Assembly (NCBI RefSeq): GCF_004016445.2
Contig: NZ_SADT02000002.1
Location: forward strand, 682,001-746,000
Length of the DNA: 64,000 bases
From: Mesorhizobium sp. M2E.F.Ca.ET.219.01.1.1
GTDB lineage: Bacteria; Pseudomonadota; Alphaproteobacteria; Rhizobiales; Rhizobiaceae
Direction of reading: 5' to 3'
Part shown: piece after piece, positions 43,989 to 53,850 of the stretch
Layout of the letters: the number at the start of each line of letters is the position of its first letter
Position numbering within the stretch: position 1 is the stretch's first letter
The notes under the pieces: generated by a model
Database searches by the model: none
What the model saw: only the letters and a program-made list of their open reading frames with translations
What the model was told of the DNA's origin: nothing
Position numbers and translations under genes: made by a program

Positions 43989-45470
43989 TTACGACCCGCT
44001 CGACGCCAGCAGCGACAGCGTGCGCACATTGTCGTGGCCTTCGAAGTCGAGCAGGCGGGTGGGGTACTGTCCCGTGAAGCAGGCGTCGCAGAATTGCGGC
44101 TGGTCGTTGTCCCGGCGCGCCTCGCCGACGGCGCGGTAGAGCCCGTCGATCGACAGGAAACCAAGCGAATCGACGCGGATGAACTCCGCCATCTCCTCGA
44201 CCGACATGCGCGATGCGAGCAGCTTCGACTTCTCGGGCGTATCGACGCCGTAGAAGCAGGATGCGCTGGTCGGCGGCGAGGCGATGCGCATATGCACTTC
44301 CTTCGCGCCGGCGTCGCGCACCATCTGCACGATCTTCTGGCTGGTGGTGCCGCGCACGATCGAATCGTCGACCAGCACCACGCGCTTGCCCTCGATCATG
44401 CGGCGGTTGGCGTTGTGCTTCAGCTTCACGCCCATGTGGCGGATCGAATCGCCGGGCTGGATGAAGGTGCGTCCGACATAATGGTTGCGGATGATGCCGA
44501 GCTCGAAGGGGATGCCGGCGGCTTGTGAGAAGCCGATCGCGGCCGGCGTGCCGGAATCCGGCACCGGCACGACAATGTCGGCCTCGACCGGGTTTTCCTG
44601 TGCCAGCTCCGCGCCGATGCGCTTGCGCACCTCGTAGACGTTGCGGCCCTCGACCGATGAATCCGGGCGCGCGAAATAGACATATTCGAAGATGCAGAAG
44701 CGCGTCTTCTGCGGCTCGAACGGGAAGATGCTTTCGATCCCCTTGGAGGTGATGACCACCATCTCGCCGGGCTTGATATCGCGCACGAAGCGGGCGCCGA
44801 TGATGTCGAGCGCGCAGGTCTCCGAAGCGAGGATCCAGGCGCCGTCGAGGTCGCCCAGCACCAGAGGCCGGATTCCAAGCGGGTCGCGGCAGCCGATCAT
44901 CTTCTTGGCCGTCATCGCCACCAGTGAGAAGGCGCCCTCCACCTGGCGCACCGCGTCGATGAAGCGCGAATTCAGATCGCGCTCCTTGCTGGTCGCGACC
45001 AGATGCAGCAGCGTCTCGGTGTCTGACGTCGAGGAGAAGATCGAGCCCTGTTTCTGCAGCGCGCGCTGCACGGTGAGCGCGTTGGTGAGGTTGCCGTTGT
45101 GGGCGACGGCAAGACCGCCCTCTGCAAGCTCGGCGAAGAAAGGCTGGATGTTGCGCAGGCCGGCGCCGCCGGTCGTGGCGTAGCGCGTATGGCCGATGGC
45201 GCGATTGCCCTGCAGGCTGTCGATGACGCGCTGCTTGGTGAAGGTATCGCCGATCAGGCCGACATGGCGTTCGACATGGAACTGGGTGCCGTCATAGGAG
45301 ACGATGCCGGCCGCTTCCTGGCCGCGATGCTGCAAGGCGTGCAGGCCGAGTGTCACGATCGCCGCCGCGTCCTGCCGGCCGAAGATGCCGAACACGCCGC
45401 ATTCGTCGTGGAAATGATCGTCAGCCTCGGCGGAAAGGACATTGCCTGCATCTGCCGTTGAGTCTGCCAT
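43989..45470 (-). CDS. purF: amidophosphoribosyltransferase
   Basis: A 493-aa glutamine PRPP amidotransferase, first step of purine synthesis. After a propeptide comes the N-terminal nucleophile Cys in HDECGVFGIFGRQDAAAIV, then the Ntn-glutaminase landmarks GLHALQHRGQEAAGIVSYDG and IGHTRYATTGGAGLRNIQPF. The phosphoribosyltransferase half has the PRPP-binding VVLVDDSIVRGTTSQKIVQM. The start is uncertain: ATG at 45470 (MADSTADAGN) or 45500 (MAALAELEHQ). Downstream lies the SDR, upstream cvpA, all minus strand. Confidence 0.95.
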   Translation of the reverse strand: MADSTADAGNVLSAEADDHFHDECGVFGIFGRQDAAAIVTLGLHALQHRGQEAAGIVSYDGTQFHVERHVGLIGDTFTKQRVIDSLQGNRAIGHTRYATTGGAGLRNIQPFFAELAEGGLAVAHNGNLTNALTVQRALQKQGSIFSSTSDTETLLHLVATSKERDLNSRFIDAVRQVEGAFSLVAMTAKKMIGCRDPLGIRPLVLGDLDGAWILASETCALDIIGARFVRDIKPGEMVVITSKGIESIFPFEPQKTRFCIFEYVYFARPDSSVEGRNVYEVRKRIGAELAQENPVEADIVVPVPDSGTPAAIGFSQAAGIPFELGIIRNHYVGRTFIQPGDSIRHMGVKLKHNANRRMIEGKRVVLVDDSIVRGTTSQKIVQMVRDAGAKEVHMRIASPPTSASCFYGVDTPEKSKLLASRMSVEEMAEFIRVDSLGFLSIDGLYRAVGEARRDNDQPQFCDACFTGQYPTRLLDFEGHDNVRTLSLLASSGS

Positions 45471-45584
45471 CTGGTGCTCAAGCTCCGCTAAAGCCGCCAT
45501 ATAGGGCGATCTCTCGCGGAACGCAACGCACCTCGTCAAGCATTCACAAATTGCCTCAGGCCAGCGCTGTGGCCGGCCTGGATT

Positions 45585-46271
45585 TCAGTTTGCCGGCGCT
45601 GGAGCGGGAGCCGGAGCAGGAGCAGGAGCAGGTGTCGGAGCCGGCTCGTTGTCGGCAGGCGCCTCGCCCTCGCTGTCGTCGGGCGCCGGCGCGTTGTCGT
45701 CGCCGGCCGGCGGCTCGGCCGCGGGCTGGTCGGTGGTGGCCGGCGCGCCGGCCTGCGGCGTGCCCTTATGCGTGTATTTATTGACCAGTTCCTCGGTGTT
45801 TTCCGGCAGCACGCTTTCGAGCTTGGCGCCGATCGTCTCGAGCAACGGCCGCGACTTGGCGTTGGCGATCCAGGCGGGCGCCTTGGCGCCGGCCAGCCAG
45901 TTGAAGAACAGAAGCGCCACCGCGACCACCAGGATGCCGCGCGCCGCGCCATAGAGGAAGCCGAGCGTGCGGTCGAGCGCGCCGATGCGCGAATCGATGA
46001 TCCAGTCGGCAAGCTTCATCGTGATGACGGAGACGACGATCAGCGCGATCAGGAAGACGATGCCGGCGGAAGCCGCCATCGCGATCTTGTCGTTGTCGAT
46101 ATAGGGCTGCACATAGGGCAGGACCGGCTTGTAGAAGAAGAACGCCGCCGCCGCCGCCGCCGCCCAGGAGACGACCGACAGCACTTCGCGGGAGAAGCCG
46201 CGCACCATGGCGAGCATGGCTGAGACCAGGGTGAAGCCGACGAGGATTCCGTCAAGCAGCGTAATCGGCAT
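45585..46271 (-). CDS. cvpA: CvpA family membrane protein
   Basis: A 228-aa inner-membrane protein with four hydrophobic segments in the first 130 residues (MPITLLDGILVGFTLVSAML, MVRGFSREVLSVVSWAAAAA, GIVFLIALIVVSVITMKLAD, LGFLYGAARGILVVAVALLF), the CvpA fold, and a long acidic/Pro-Ala tail ending in PAPTPAPAPAPAPAPAPAN. CvpA homologues sit next to purF in many bacteria; the exact function is unclear (biofilm, envelope). Confidence 0.88.
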   Translation of the reverse strand: MPITLLDGILVGFTLVSAMLAMVRGFSREVLSVVSWAAAAAAAFFFYKPVLPYVQPYIDNDKIAMAASAGIVFLIALIVVSVITMKLADWIIDSRIGALDRTLGFLYGAARGILVVAVALLFFNWLAGAKAPAWIANAKSRPLLETIGAKLESVLPENTEELVNKYTHKGTPQAGAPATTDQPAAEPPAGDDNAPAPDDSEGEAPADNEPAPTPAPAPAPAPAPAPAN

Positions 46272-46313
46272 GGTTCTCGCCCCACTTCCTGTCTTGCGGC
46301 TTGATGAGCCGCA

Positions 46314-47717
46314 TCACTCCTCGACGTCGGCACGGCCGCGCCGTGAGCCGGCTATGCGCGCCACAAGGTCGGCAAGCTCGGTGGGCTGGAACGCGCCGGC
46401 CCCGATCCCCCCGGCAACTTCCTCGCTGCCGAGCGGCAGCACCGCGCTTCCAAAGCCCAGCTTTTCGGCTTCCTTGAGGCGCTGCTGCGCATGCGCAACC
46501 GGCCTGACGGCGCCCGATAGGCTGATTTCGCCGAAATAGACGCAATCGGCGGGAAGGGCAAGACCGGTGAGCGACGAAACCAGCGCGGCGGCGACCGCCA
46601 GATCGGCCGCCGGCTCCGAGATCCGGTAGCCGCCGGCGACATTGAGATAGACGTCGTGCTGGCCGAAGCGCACGCCGCAATGCGCCTCGAGCACCGCGAG
46701 CACCATCGACAGCCGCGCGCCGTCCCAGCCGACCACGGCGCGGCGCGGCGTGCCGAGCGAGGAGGGCGCGACCAGCGCCTGGATCTCGACCAGCACCGGC
46801 CGCGTGCCTTCCATGCCCGCGAAAACCGCCGCGCCCGGCGATTTCGCGTGCCGTTCGCCGAGGAAAAGCTCGGACGGATTGGAGACCTCGCGCAGGCCCT
46901 TGTCCGACATTTCGAACACCCCGATCTCGTCGGTCGGCCCGAAGCGGTTCTTCACAGTGCGCAGAATGCGGAAGTGGTGGTTGCCTTCGCCCTCGAAATA
47001 GAGCACGCCGTCGACCATGTGCTCGACGACGCGCGGGCCGGCGATCTGGCCCTCCTTGGTGACATGGCCGACAAGCACGATCGCCGCACCAGTGGATTTC
47101 GCGTAGCGGATCATCGCCTGAGCGGCCGCCCGCACCTGCGTGACCGTGCCCGGCGCCGAATCGGCAAGGTCGGTCCACAGCGTCTGGATGGAATCGAGAA
47201 TGACGAGGTCCGGCCGCTTGCCGTCGGCGATGGTCGCCAGAATGTCCTCGACATTGGTTTCGGCGGCAAGCTCGACCGGCGTCGAGGCGACGCCGAGCCG
47301 CTGGGCGCGCAGCCTGATCTGCGCGACGGCCTCCTCGCCCGAGACATAGACGATGCGGTGGCCCTTCGAGGCGAGCGCGGCGGCGGCTTGCGTCAAAAGC
47401 GTCGACTTGCCAATGCCGGGATCGCCGCCGACCAGCAGCGCCGAACCGCGCACGAAGCCGCCGCCGGTGGCGCGGTCGAGCTCGCCGATGCCGGAGACGA
47501 TGCGCGGCGCGTCCTCGATGTCGCCGGCGAGACTGGTCAGCACCACGGCGCGACCTTTTCGCGCGTTGCGCGTGTTGGCCGGCCCCGAGCCGATGCCGCC
47601 AGCGGTGCCTTCCTCGACCAGCGTGTTCCACTCGCCGCAGGCGTCGCATTTGCCGGCCCAGCGCTGATGCACCGAGCCGCAATTCTGGCAGATGAACTGA
47701 ACGCGGGGTTTGGCCAC
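46314..47717 (-). CDS. radA: DNA repair protein RadA
   Basis: A 467-aa branch-migration ATPase acting with RecA. Zinc finger CQNCGSVHQRWAGKCDACG, Walker A GGDPGIGKSTLLTQAAAALA, the RadA-specific KNRFG motif (VKNRFGPTDEIGVF) and a Lon-like C-terminal domain (VGWDGARLSMVLAVLEAHCG, GEISLSGAVRPV). The start is GTG at 47717 (VAKPRVQFIC) with GAGAAGG upstream. The frame stays open to 47933, but that extension is repeat translation. Confidence 0.95.
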   Translation of the reverse strand: MAKPRVQFICQNCGSVHQRWAGKCDACGEWNTLVEEGTAGGIGSGPANTRNARKGRAVVLTSLAGDIEDAPRIVSGIGELDRATGGGFVRGSALLVGGDPGIGKSTLLTQAAAALASKGHRIVYVSGEEAVAQIRLRAQRLGVASTPVELAAETNVEDILATIADGKRPDLVILDSIQTLWTDLADSAPGTVTQVRAAAQAMIRYAKSTGAAIVLVGHVTKEGQIAGPRVVEHMVDGVLYFEGEGNHHFRILRTVKNRFGPTDEIGVFEMSDKGLREVSNPSELFLGERHAKSPGAAVFAGMEGTRPVLVEIQALVAPSSLGTPRRAVVGWDGARLSMVLAVLEAHCGVRFGQHDVYLNVAGGYRISEPAADLAVAAALVSSLTGLALPADCVYFGEISLSGAVRPVAHAQQRLKEAEKLGFGSAVLPLGSEEVAGGIGAGAFQPTELADLVARIAGSRRGRADVEE

Positions 47718-47759
47718 GCTGCTACCTTCTCGCCAGTTGGCGAGCGCCGCGTTCCTTCG

Positions 47760-47921
47760 CGCCCCCCTCTGTCCTGCCGGACATCTCCCCCACTTGGGGG
47801 GAGATCGGACCGCACGACGGCTTTCGCCAATTTTCAACGTTGCAGAAAAAAGTGGCGGCGGTGGCGACGGCCAATCTCCCCCCTTGTGGGGGAGATGTCC
47901 GGCAGGACAGAGGGGGGCGCC
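47760..47921. repeat. facing pair of type A palindromic repeats
   Basis: Copies at 47760-47808 (CGCCCCCCTCTGTCCTGCCG, GACATCTCCCCCACTTGG) and 47871-47921 (GCCAATCTCCCCCCTTGTG, GATGTCCGGCAGGACAGAG). They fill the radA-dnaB gap, where many rhizobia carry alr. Confidence 0.85.
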
Positions 47922-47968
47922 GTAGAGCGCCAACGCTCGTCACTTTTGCTGTGGTCCCCAGCACGCGC

Positions 47969-49459
47969 CTACTCAAACCTCTCCGGCAGATGATGCTCTT
48001 CCGCCAGATCGGAAAACCGCGTGAATTCGCCGTGGAAGGCGAGGCTGACGGTGCCGGTCGGTCCGTGGCGCTGCTTGGCGACGATGCACTCGGCCTTGCC
48101 GCGCGCCTCGTTCATCTCGTTTTCCCACTTGACGTATTCCTCGGTGCCGAGCTTCGGCTCGCGGTTCTTGAGGTAGTACTCCTCGCGATAGACGAACAGC
48201 ACCACGTCGGCGTCCTGCTCGATGGAGCCGGATTCGCGAAGGTCCGAGAGCTGCGGGCGCTTGTCGTCGCGGCTTTCGACCTGACGCGACAGCTGCGACA
48301 GCGCGATGATCGGCACGCCGAGCTCCTTGGCTAAAGCTTTCAGGCCCGTGGTGATCTCGGTGATTTCCTGCACGCGGTTCTGCGAGGCGCGCGCGCTCGA
48401 TCCCTGCATCAGCTGGATATAGTCGATGACGATGAGGTCGAGGCCGCGCTGGCGCTTCAGGCGCCGCGCGCGGGCGGAAAGCTGCGCGATCGAGATACCG
48501 CCGGTCTGGTCGATGAACAGCGGGATCTTCTGCATCGTCTGCGAGCAGGCGACGAGTTTTTCGAAATCCATCTCGGTGATCTCGCCGCGGCGGATCTTCG
48601 ATGACGAGATCTCGGTCTGCTCGGAGATGATGCGGGTGGCGAGCTGCTCCGACGACATTTCCAGCGAGAAGAAGCCGACGACGCCGCCATTGGCGGCCTT
48701 GAAGGTGCCGTCGGCCTGCTGCGCCGGGACATAGGCCTCGGCGATGTTGAAGGCGATGTTGGTGGCCAAGGAGGTCTTGCCCATGCCCGGGCGTCCGGCG
48801 AGCACGATCAGGTCGGAAGGCTGCAGGCCGCCCATGCGGCGGTCGAGGTCGCGCAGGCCGGTCGAGATGCCGGACAGGTGGCCGTCGCGCATATAGGCGG
48901 CATTGGCCATGTCGACGGCGGTCTTGACTGCATCGTTGAAGCTTTCGAAGCCGCCGTCATAGCGGCCGGTTTCGGCGAGCTCGAACAGCCGCCGCTCGGC
49001 GTCCTCGATCTGGTCGGAGGGCGACATGTCGACCGGCGCGTCATAGGCGATGTTGACCATGTCCTCGCCGACGGTGATCAGCGCCCGGCGCGTCGCGAGG
49101 TCGTAGATGGCGCGGCCATAGTCGGTGGCGTTGACGACGGTGACCGCTTCCACCGCCAGCCGCACGACATATTGCGCCACCGTCATGTCGCCGACCTTCT
49201 CGTCGGCCGGCAGGAAGGTCTTGAGCGTGATCGGCGTCGCGATCTTACCCATGCGGATCAGCTCGGACGCCACCTCGAAGATGCGGCGGTGCAGCGGCTC
49301 GTAGAAATGGCCGGGCTTGAGGAAATCCGAGACCCGGTAGAAGGCGTCGTTGTTGACGAGGATGGCGCCGAGCAGCGCCTGCTCGGCCTCGATATTGTTC
49401 GGTGCCTCGCGATAGAGCGGCGTTTCCGCCGCGCCGAATTTCAGTGCCGCCTCTGCCAT
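47969..49459 (-). CDS. dnaB: replicative DNA helicase
   Basis: A 496-aa DnaB helicase. N-terminal helical domain ([20 protein letters not shown]), linker, then the RecA-like motor: Walker [41 protein letters not shown], Walker [61 protein letters not shown] and the terminal [20 protein letters not shown]. The ATG at 49459 ([14 protein letters not shown]) fits homologues. No intein is visible. Confidence 0.97.
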   Translation of the reverse strand: MAEAALKFGAAETPLYREAPNNIEAEQALLGAILVNNDAFYRVSDFLKPGHFYEPLHRRIFEVASELIRMGKIATPITLKTFLPADEKVGDMTVAQYVVRLAVEAVTVVNATDYGRAIYDLATRRALITVGEDMVNIAYDAPVDMSPSDQIEDAERRLFELAETGRYDGGFESFNDAVKTAVDMANAAYMRDGHLSGISTGLRDLDRRMGGLQPSDLIVLAGRPGMGKTSLATNIAFNIAEAYVPAQQADGTFKAANGGVVGFFSLEMSSEQLATRIISEQTEISSSKIRRGEITEMDFEKLVACSQTMQKIPLFIDQTGGISIAQLSARARRLKRQRGLDLIVIDYIQLMQGSSARASQNRVQEITEITTGLKALAKELGVPIIALSQLSRQVESRDDKRPQLSDLRESGSIEQDADVVLFVYREEYYLKNREPKLGTEEYVKWENEMNEARGKAECIVAKQRHGPTGTVSLAFHGEFTRFSDLAEEHHLPERFE

Positions 49460-49658
49460 GATATCCCCGATTTCGATCCCGCTATCCTCGATACCAGAAC
49501 GGGAAGATTCGATGCTGACCTTTCTGCAACAGTACGATTCTGACTGACTTTGATACTCGCGATTCACAGCCAAAATTTTCTGGTGGAAAGAATCGTCATT
49601 GACTCGAATCGAAGAGGCGAAAGATAGCTCTTCAAACGAGAACAAAACAAGAAAATTC

Positions 49659-50624
49659 CTATAGCAGCGAATCGCCCCAGTCCGCCCGCCGCGCCGCCTT
49701 GAAGACATCGCCGTCGCGCTTGCTGAAGAGTTGCTCTCCCGCGCCGGCATCGGGCCGGCATAGTTTCAGCACCACCTTGCCCGAGCCGCCTTTCGGCGGC
49801 GCGATCACACGTGCCGGGCGCGCGGGCGCCGGTAGCCGGGAGGCGGCGAGATAGATGAATTTCTCGTCCTCCCAGGGCACGTCCGCTTCCTTGACCAGCC
49901 GATGCAGGCGCGAGCGGGCGACGCGGCGCGAAAAATGGCACCAGTCGGGCGGCGCGAGCGGGCAGGGCGCCTCATGTGAACAGGGCGCAAGGACATGGGC
50001 GCCGGCTCCGATCAGTTGCTGCCGCGCGGCAACCATGCGCTGCCAGCCGGCGGGCGTGCCAGGCTCGACGATGAGCAGCGTGTCGCCGGTCAGTTGCCAG
50101 AGCCGGCCGACGAGCTTTGGCAGCGAGGCCGGCGCGACCTCATCGAGCACATAGGCGATGCTGACGAGATCGGCGGGCGTCAGGTTATCGAGATCGATGG
50201 TGGCGTCGCCGGCGACCCAGTCGGTGCGGGCGCCGATTGTGCCGGCTGCGAGCGACTGCCCGACCTTGCGTACCGCAGCACTTGCCTCGACCAGAACCGC
50301 CTGTTCCAGCTCCGGCCAGGCGTCTGCGGTGGCCCAAAGCATCGTGCCAGGCCCGGCGCCGATGTCGAGCAGGGTCCTCGGCTGGAAATCCGGTCGCGCA
50401 TCGGCCAGCGCATCGAGGCTGGCGCGCACGGCGGCATAGGTGGCTGGCAGCCGCGTCGCCAGATAGGCCTTGACGGCCATGTCCTCGCCCATGTGCAAGC
50501 GACCGTCGCGCAGCTCGGCGCGGTAGCGCTCGGAAAGGGTCCTTGCAGCCTGCTTCAGCACCGGCAGCGGCACCTTCTCCAGCAGGCTGTCGACGCCTTG
50601 GCGCAAGGGAGCGGGGAGTTCCAT
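49659..50624 (-). CDS. Rsm22-like methyltransferase, small ribosomal subunit
   Basis: A 321-aa Rsm22 family protein (METTL17-related). The Rossmann SAM motif is LLDIGAGPGTMLWATADAWP; then VEASAAVRKVGQSL, and LVSIAYVLDEV. Near the C-terminus a cysteine cluster, APCSHEAPCPL then DWCHFSRRVARS, matches the four-cysteine iron-sulfur site described for Rsm22/METTL17. The family assists small ribosomal subunit assembly. It follows YnfA by 3 nt. Confidence 0.85.
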   Translation of the reverse strand: MELPAPLRQGVDSLLEKVPLPVLKQAARTLSERYRAELRDGRLHMGEDMAVKAYLATRLPATYAAVRASLDALADARPDFQPRTLLDIGAGPGTMLWATADAWPELEQAVLVEASAAVRKVGQSLAAGTIGARTDWVAGDATIDLDNLTPADLVSIAYVLDEVAPASLPKLVGRLWQLTGDTLLIVEPGTPAGWQRMVAARQQLIGAGAHVLAPCSHEAPCPLAPPDWCHFSRRVARSRLHRLVKEADVPWEDEKFIYLAASRLPAPARPARVIAPPKGGSGKVVLKLCRPDAGAGEQLFSKRDGDVFKAARRADWGDSLL

Positions 50625-50627
50625 CCC

Positions 50628-50951
50628 TCAAGCCCCGCGCGGCGCCAGCAGGATGACGGACGCTCCGACGATACAGAGCGCTGCCCCCGCCAGGTCCCAG
50701 CGGTCGGGACGCACGCCTTCGACCAGCCACAGCCAGCCAAGCGAAGCCGCAATGTAGATGCCGCCATAGGCCGCGTAGGCGCGGCCCGCCGCGTCCGTGT
50801 CGACCAGCGACAGCAGGAAGGCGAACAGTGCCAGCGAGACAAGGCCGGGGAGAAGCCAGAGCGCCGACTTGTCCAGCCGCCACCACGCCCAGAACGAGAA
50901 GCAGCCGCCGATCTCGGCAAGGGCTGCGGCGACGTAGATGAGATAGGTCAT
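50628..50951 (-). CDS. YnfA/UPF0060 family membrane protein
   Basis: A 107-aa protein with four helices: [76 protein letters not shown]. This is the complete UPF0060/YnfA pattern; relatives resemble small multidrug-resistance transporters. The ATG at 50951 (MTYLIY) is the family start. It is 3 nt upstream of the Rsm22 gene. Confidence 0.9.
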   Translation of the reverse strand: MTYLIYVAAALAEIGGCFSFWAWWRLDKSALWLLPGLVSLALFAFLLSLVDTDAAGRAYAAYGGIYIAASLGWLWLVEGVRPDRWDLAGAALCIVGASVILLAPRGA

Positions 50952-51030
50952 GACAGGATCGAACTTGTCACAGGCCATCATCCGAATGGCAAGTCATGAT
51001 CGGCTTGCTGGCTTGAAGGAAATTTCGAAG

Positions 51031-51209
51031 GGCGGCGCTGCCCCTCATCCGCCTGCCGGCACCTTCTCCCCGTGAACAGGGAGAAGTGAGCTGGCCGCTT
51101 GGCTGGCGCCTATTCTGCAACGCCTGTGATTGGCGAAATCATCAATGACCGCGTCCCTTCTCCCCGTTCACGGGGAGAAGATGGCGGCAGCCAGATGAGG
51201 GGCAGCGCC
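51031..51209. repeat. facing pair of palindromic repeats (type C)
   Basis: Copies at 51031-51086 (GGCGGCGCTGCCCCTCATCC, CACCTTCTCCCCGTGAACAG) and, inverted, 51155-51209 (CCCTTCTCCCCGTTCACGGG, GCCAGATGAGGGGCAGCGCC). It is a different family from types A and B. It lies between ynfA and cfa. Confidence 0.85.
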
Positions 51210-51272
51210 GACCTGTGAAACTGGCCTCGCTGTAGAGGCAGCAATACATTCCAACGCCGATGTCTAAGGTAC

Positions 51273-52568
51273 CTACTCCACCGCCTTGCGCCTGCGCGTC
51301 GGCTTGGTCGGCTGGGCGGCGGGCGCTTCCGGCTCCGGATGGTCGTGGTCGCGCAGCTCCAGCGCTTTCTCGCACTTGGCGATGTAGTCGCGGGTCACCG
51401 GCAGCGTGTCGTTCTTCTTGGCGATCTGGAACTGGAAGATCACCAGGTCTTGCCAGCGGAAGGCGGCTTCCGAGGCGGCGAGATAGAACTCCCACATCCT
51501 GCAGAAGCGCTCGTCATAGATGGCCTTCGCCTTGTCGCGGTTGGCGGCAAAGCGTGCGCCCCAGTGCTTGAGCGTATCGGCATAGTGCAGCCGCAGGATT
51601 TCGATGTCCGTCACCACGAGGCCCGACTTCTCGATCGCGGGCATCACCTCCGACATCGCCGGGATGTAGCCGCCCGGGAAGATGTATTTGCGGACGAAGG
51701 CGCTGGTCGCCCACGGCACGCCGGAACGGCCGATCGTGTGGAGCAGCATCACGCCGTCCGGCTTGAGCAGAGTCGCGGTCTTGTCGAAGAAGGTTCGGTA
51801 ATGGTTGACGCCGACATGCTCGAACATGCCGACCGAGACGATGCGGTCGAAGCGCTCGTTGATGTGGCGATAGTCCTTGAGCTCGAAATGCACGCGGTCC
51901 TGGAGGCCTTGCGCATGCGCGCGGTCGGTGGCGACGCCATGCTGTTCGGTGGAGAGCGTGACGCCCTGCACGTCGACGTCGAAGGCCTTGGCGAGATAGA
52001 GGCCGAGCCCGCCCCAGCCGGAGCCGATGTCGAGCACGGTTTGGCCGGCCTTGAGCCTGAGCTTCGCGGCGATGTGGCGCTTCTTGGCCAGCTGCGCCTC
52101 GTCCAGCGTCATGTCGGGCTGCTCGAAATAGGCGCAGGAATACTGCATGTCCTCGTCGAGGAAGAGCTTGTAGAGCTCGCCCGACAGGTCATAGTGGCGC
52201 TGCACGTTGCGGCGCGAGCGCGCGGCGGTGTTGATCTGCTGCAGCCGGCGGAAGGCATGGCGCAGACCCTCGATCGCCTTCGACCAGGACACGTCGATGC
52301 CGCTCGAGCCCATGTTCTGGAACGCGATGCGCATCAGCCCCAGCACGCCGCCCTCGATCACGTCCAGTTCGCCGTCCATATAGGCTTCCGGAACCGCCAG
52401 CATCGGATCGAAGCTGATGGCGCGCTCGGCATGCATGGTCTTGATGTGGATATGCACCGGTTCGCCGCTGCCGTCGCCGAATTTGTGCGTCGTGCCCTTC
52501 GGTCCGGTCACCTTGAGGTCGCCGGCCCGCACCAGGCGCTCGAGAACGTGTTTCAACAGGATGTTCAT
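51273..52568 (-). CDS. cfa: cyclopropane-fatty-acyl-phospholipid synthase
   Basis: A 431-aa SAM-dependent enzyme that adds a methylene across acyl double bonds of membrane phospholipids. It shows HYDLSGELYKLFLDEDMQYS, CAYFEQPDMTLDEAQLAKKR, the SAM site VLDIGSGWGGLGLYLAKAFD, GVTLSTEQHGVA, VSVGMFEHVGVNHYRTFF, IFPGGYIPAMSEV and the terminal KTRRR-like basic tail. The ATG at 52568 begins MNILLKHVLERLVRAGDLKV. Rhizobia use this in the lipid adaptation to stress or acid. Confidence 0.93.
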   Translation of the reverse strand: MNILLKHVLERLVRAGDLKVTGPKGTTHKFGDGSGEPVHIHIKTMHAERAISFDPMLAVPEAYMDGELDVIEGGVLGLMRIAFQNMGSSGIDVSWSKAIEGLRHAFRRLQQINTAARSRRNVQRHYDLSGELYKLFLDEDMQYSCAYFEQPDMTLDEAQLAKKRHIAAKLRLKAGQTVLDIGSGWGGLGLYLAKAFDVDVQGVTLSTEQHGVATDRAHAQGLQDRVHFELKDYRHINERFDRIVSVGMFEHVGVNHYRTFFDKTATLLKPDGVMLLHTIGRSGVPWATSAFVRKYIFPGGYIPAMSEVMPAIEKSGLVVTDIEILRLHYADTLKHWGARFAANRDKAKAIYDERFCRMWEFYLAASEAAFRWQDLVIFQFQIAKKNDTLPVTRDYIAKCEKALELRDHDHPEPEAPAAQPTKPTRRRKAVE

Positions 52569-52713
52569 GACCAAATGTCCCCTCAGTCGGATCACCCGGT
52601 AATTAGACTGGAATGCCAGAGCGAAGATGCCACAGGGCATCGCCCGCGTCCAATCGACGCGCTACGCTGTAATGTGCACAAGATATGGGGTGTCGAAAAG
52701 TTCCTTTTGGCAC

Positions 52714-52740
52714 AAAAAAGCCCGGGTCGGAGACCCGGGC
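52714..52740 (-). terminator. intrinsic terminator of rplI
   Basis: On the minus strand: GCCCGGGTC, loop TCC, GACCCGGGC, then TTTTTTG. A 9-bp GC stem with a T6 run about 60 nt past the rplI stop. One of the clearest intrinsic terminators in the window. Confidence 0.9.
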
Positions 52741-52798
52741 GTTGGTCCAGAAATACTGGACGTCTGCGAGCCGAAGCGATGCTTCGGAAAGGCAGTGA

Positions 52799-53383
52799 TC
52801 AGGCGTTCTCTTCGCCGCCCTCGAACTCGGCATTCGGGTCGAAGAAATTCTCCGGCCGGGCGTTGTCGTTGATGTCCTCGCCATAGATGGCTTCGGCGGT
52901 GGTCAGCGTCTCGCCCTTGGCCTGGCGCTCCGCCTCGTCGGCCGAACGGGCGACGTTGAGCGTCACGGTGACCTCGACTTCCGGGTGCAGCGCGATCGCC
53001 ACATTGGACAGGCCGATGGTCTTGATCGGCTGGTTGAGCTCGATCTGGTTGCGGCTGACGGTGAAGCCTTCGGCGGTCAGCAGATCGGCGATGTCGCGGG
53101 TCGACACCGAGCCGTAGAGCTGGCCGGTCTCGCCGGCCGAGCGCACGACGATGAAGCTCTTGCCGTCGAGCGTCTCGGCGATCTTGGAGGCTTCAGACTT
53201 GCGCTCCAGGTTGCGGGCTTCGAGCTGGGCGCGCTGGCCCTCGAACTTCTTCTTGTTGGCTTCGTTGGCGCGCAGCGCCTTGCCCTGCGGCAAAAGGAAA
53301 TTGCGGGCGAACCCGTCCTTGACCTTCACGGTCTCGCCCATCTGGCCGAGGCGGGAAATGCGCTCGAGGAGGATGACTTCCAT
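52799..53383 (-). CDS. rplI: ribosomal protein bL9
   Basis: A 194-aa L9: [40 protein letters not shown], then the long connecting helix and the C-terminal domain ([36 protein letters not shown]). An acidic tail of about 40 residues extends past the E. coli length (149 aa), as usual in rhizobia. It is separated from rpsR by about 220 bp that carry a hairpin. Confidence 0.96.
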   Translation of the reverse strand: MEVILLERISRLGQMGETVKVKDGFARNFLLPQGKALRANEANKKKFEGQRAQLEARNLERKSEASKIAETLDGKSFIVVRSAGETGQLYGSVSTRDIADLLTAEGFTVSRNQIELNQPIKTIGLSNVAIALHPEVEVTVTLNVARSADEAERQAKGETLTTAEAIYGEDINDNARPENFFDPNAEFEGGEENA

Positions 53384-53568
53384 GGTTTCGTTCCTTCGTT
53401 TGGGCGTCGATCGTTCGATCGGCGCTGAATGAATTGGAACAGGTCAGGAAGCTTTGGCGCGGCGTCGCCGCTCTTGTCGCTGTCCTGCCTGTCTGGGCAG
53501 TTAGAGGCAATTGGCCCCAACTCGGGATTTTGATCGAGACCCAGCGGCGCCCGTCGCCGTGGGTGAAA

Positions 53569-53594
53569 GAAGCGGGCGGCGAGCCGCCCGCTTC
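53569..53594 (-). terminator. hairpin between rpsR and rplI
   Basis: GAAGCGGGCGGC, loop of two bases (GA), GCCGCCCGCTTC: a perfect 12-bp stem just past the rpsR stop, followed on the minus strand by TTTC. It is a likely partial terminator or RNA processing site that sets the rplI level below rpsF-rpsR. Confidence 0.7.
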
Positions 53595-53601
53595 GGAAAT
53601 C

Positions 53602-53850
53602 TTAGCGAACCACGTAAGGCAGCAGGCCGAGGAAGCGAGCGCGCTTGATCGCCTTGGCGAGCTCGCGCTGCTTCTTCTGGCTGACGGCGGTGATGCGCGA
53701 GGGCACGATCTTGCCGCGCTCGGAAATGTAGCGCTGCAGCAAACGCACGTCCTTGTAGTCGATCTTGGGCGCGTTGGCGCCGGAGAACGGGCAGGTCTTG
53801 CGGCGGCGATGGAACGGACGCCGGGTCGGGATCTGGTTGATGTCGACCAT
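53602..53850 (-). CDS. rpsR: ribosomal protein bS18
   Basis: An 82-aa S18: [73 protein letters not shown]. The ATG overlaps the rpsF stop (TAATG), so S6 and S18 are translationally coupled, in line with their heterodimer in the ribosome. Confidence 0.97.
   Translation of the reverse strand: MVDINQIPTRRPFHRRRKTCPFSGANAPKIDYKDVRLLQRYISERGKIVPSRITAVSQKKQRELAKAIKRARFLGLLPYVVR

Noticed and set aside
47718..47933. N-terminal extension of RadA
   Set aside because: The extra residues are translation of type A repeats; the zinc finger begins right after the GTG at 47717.
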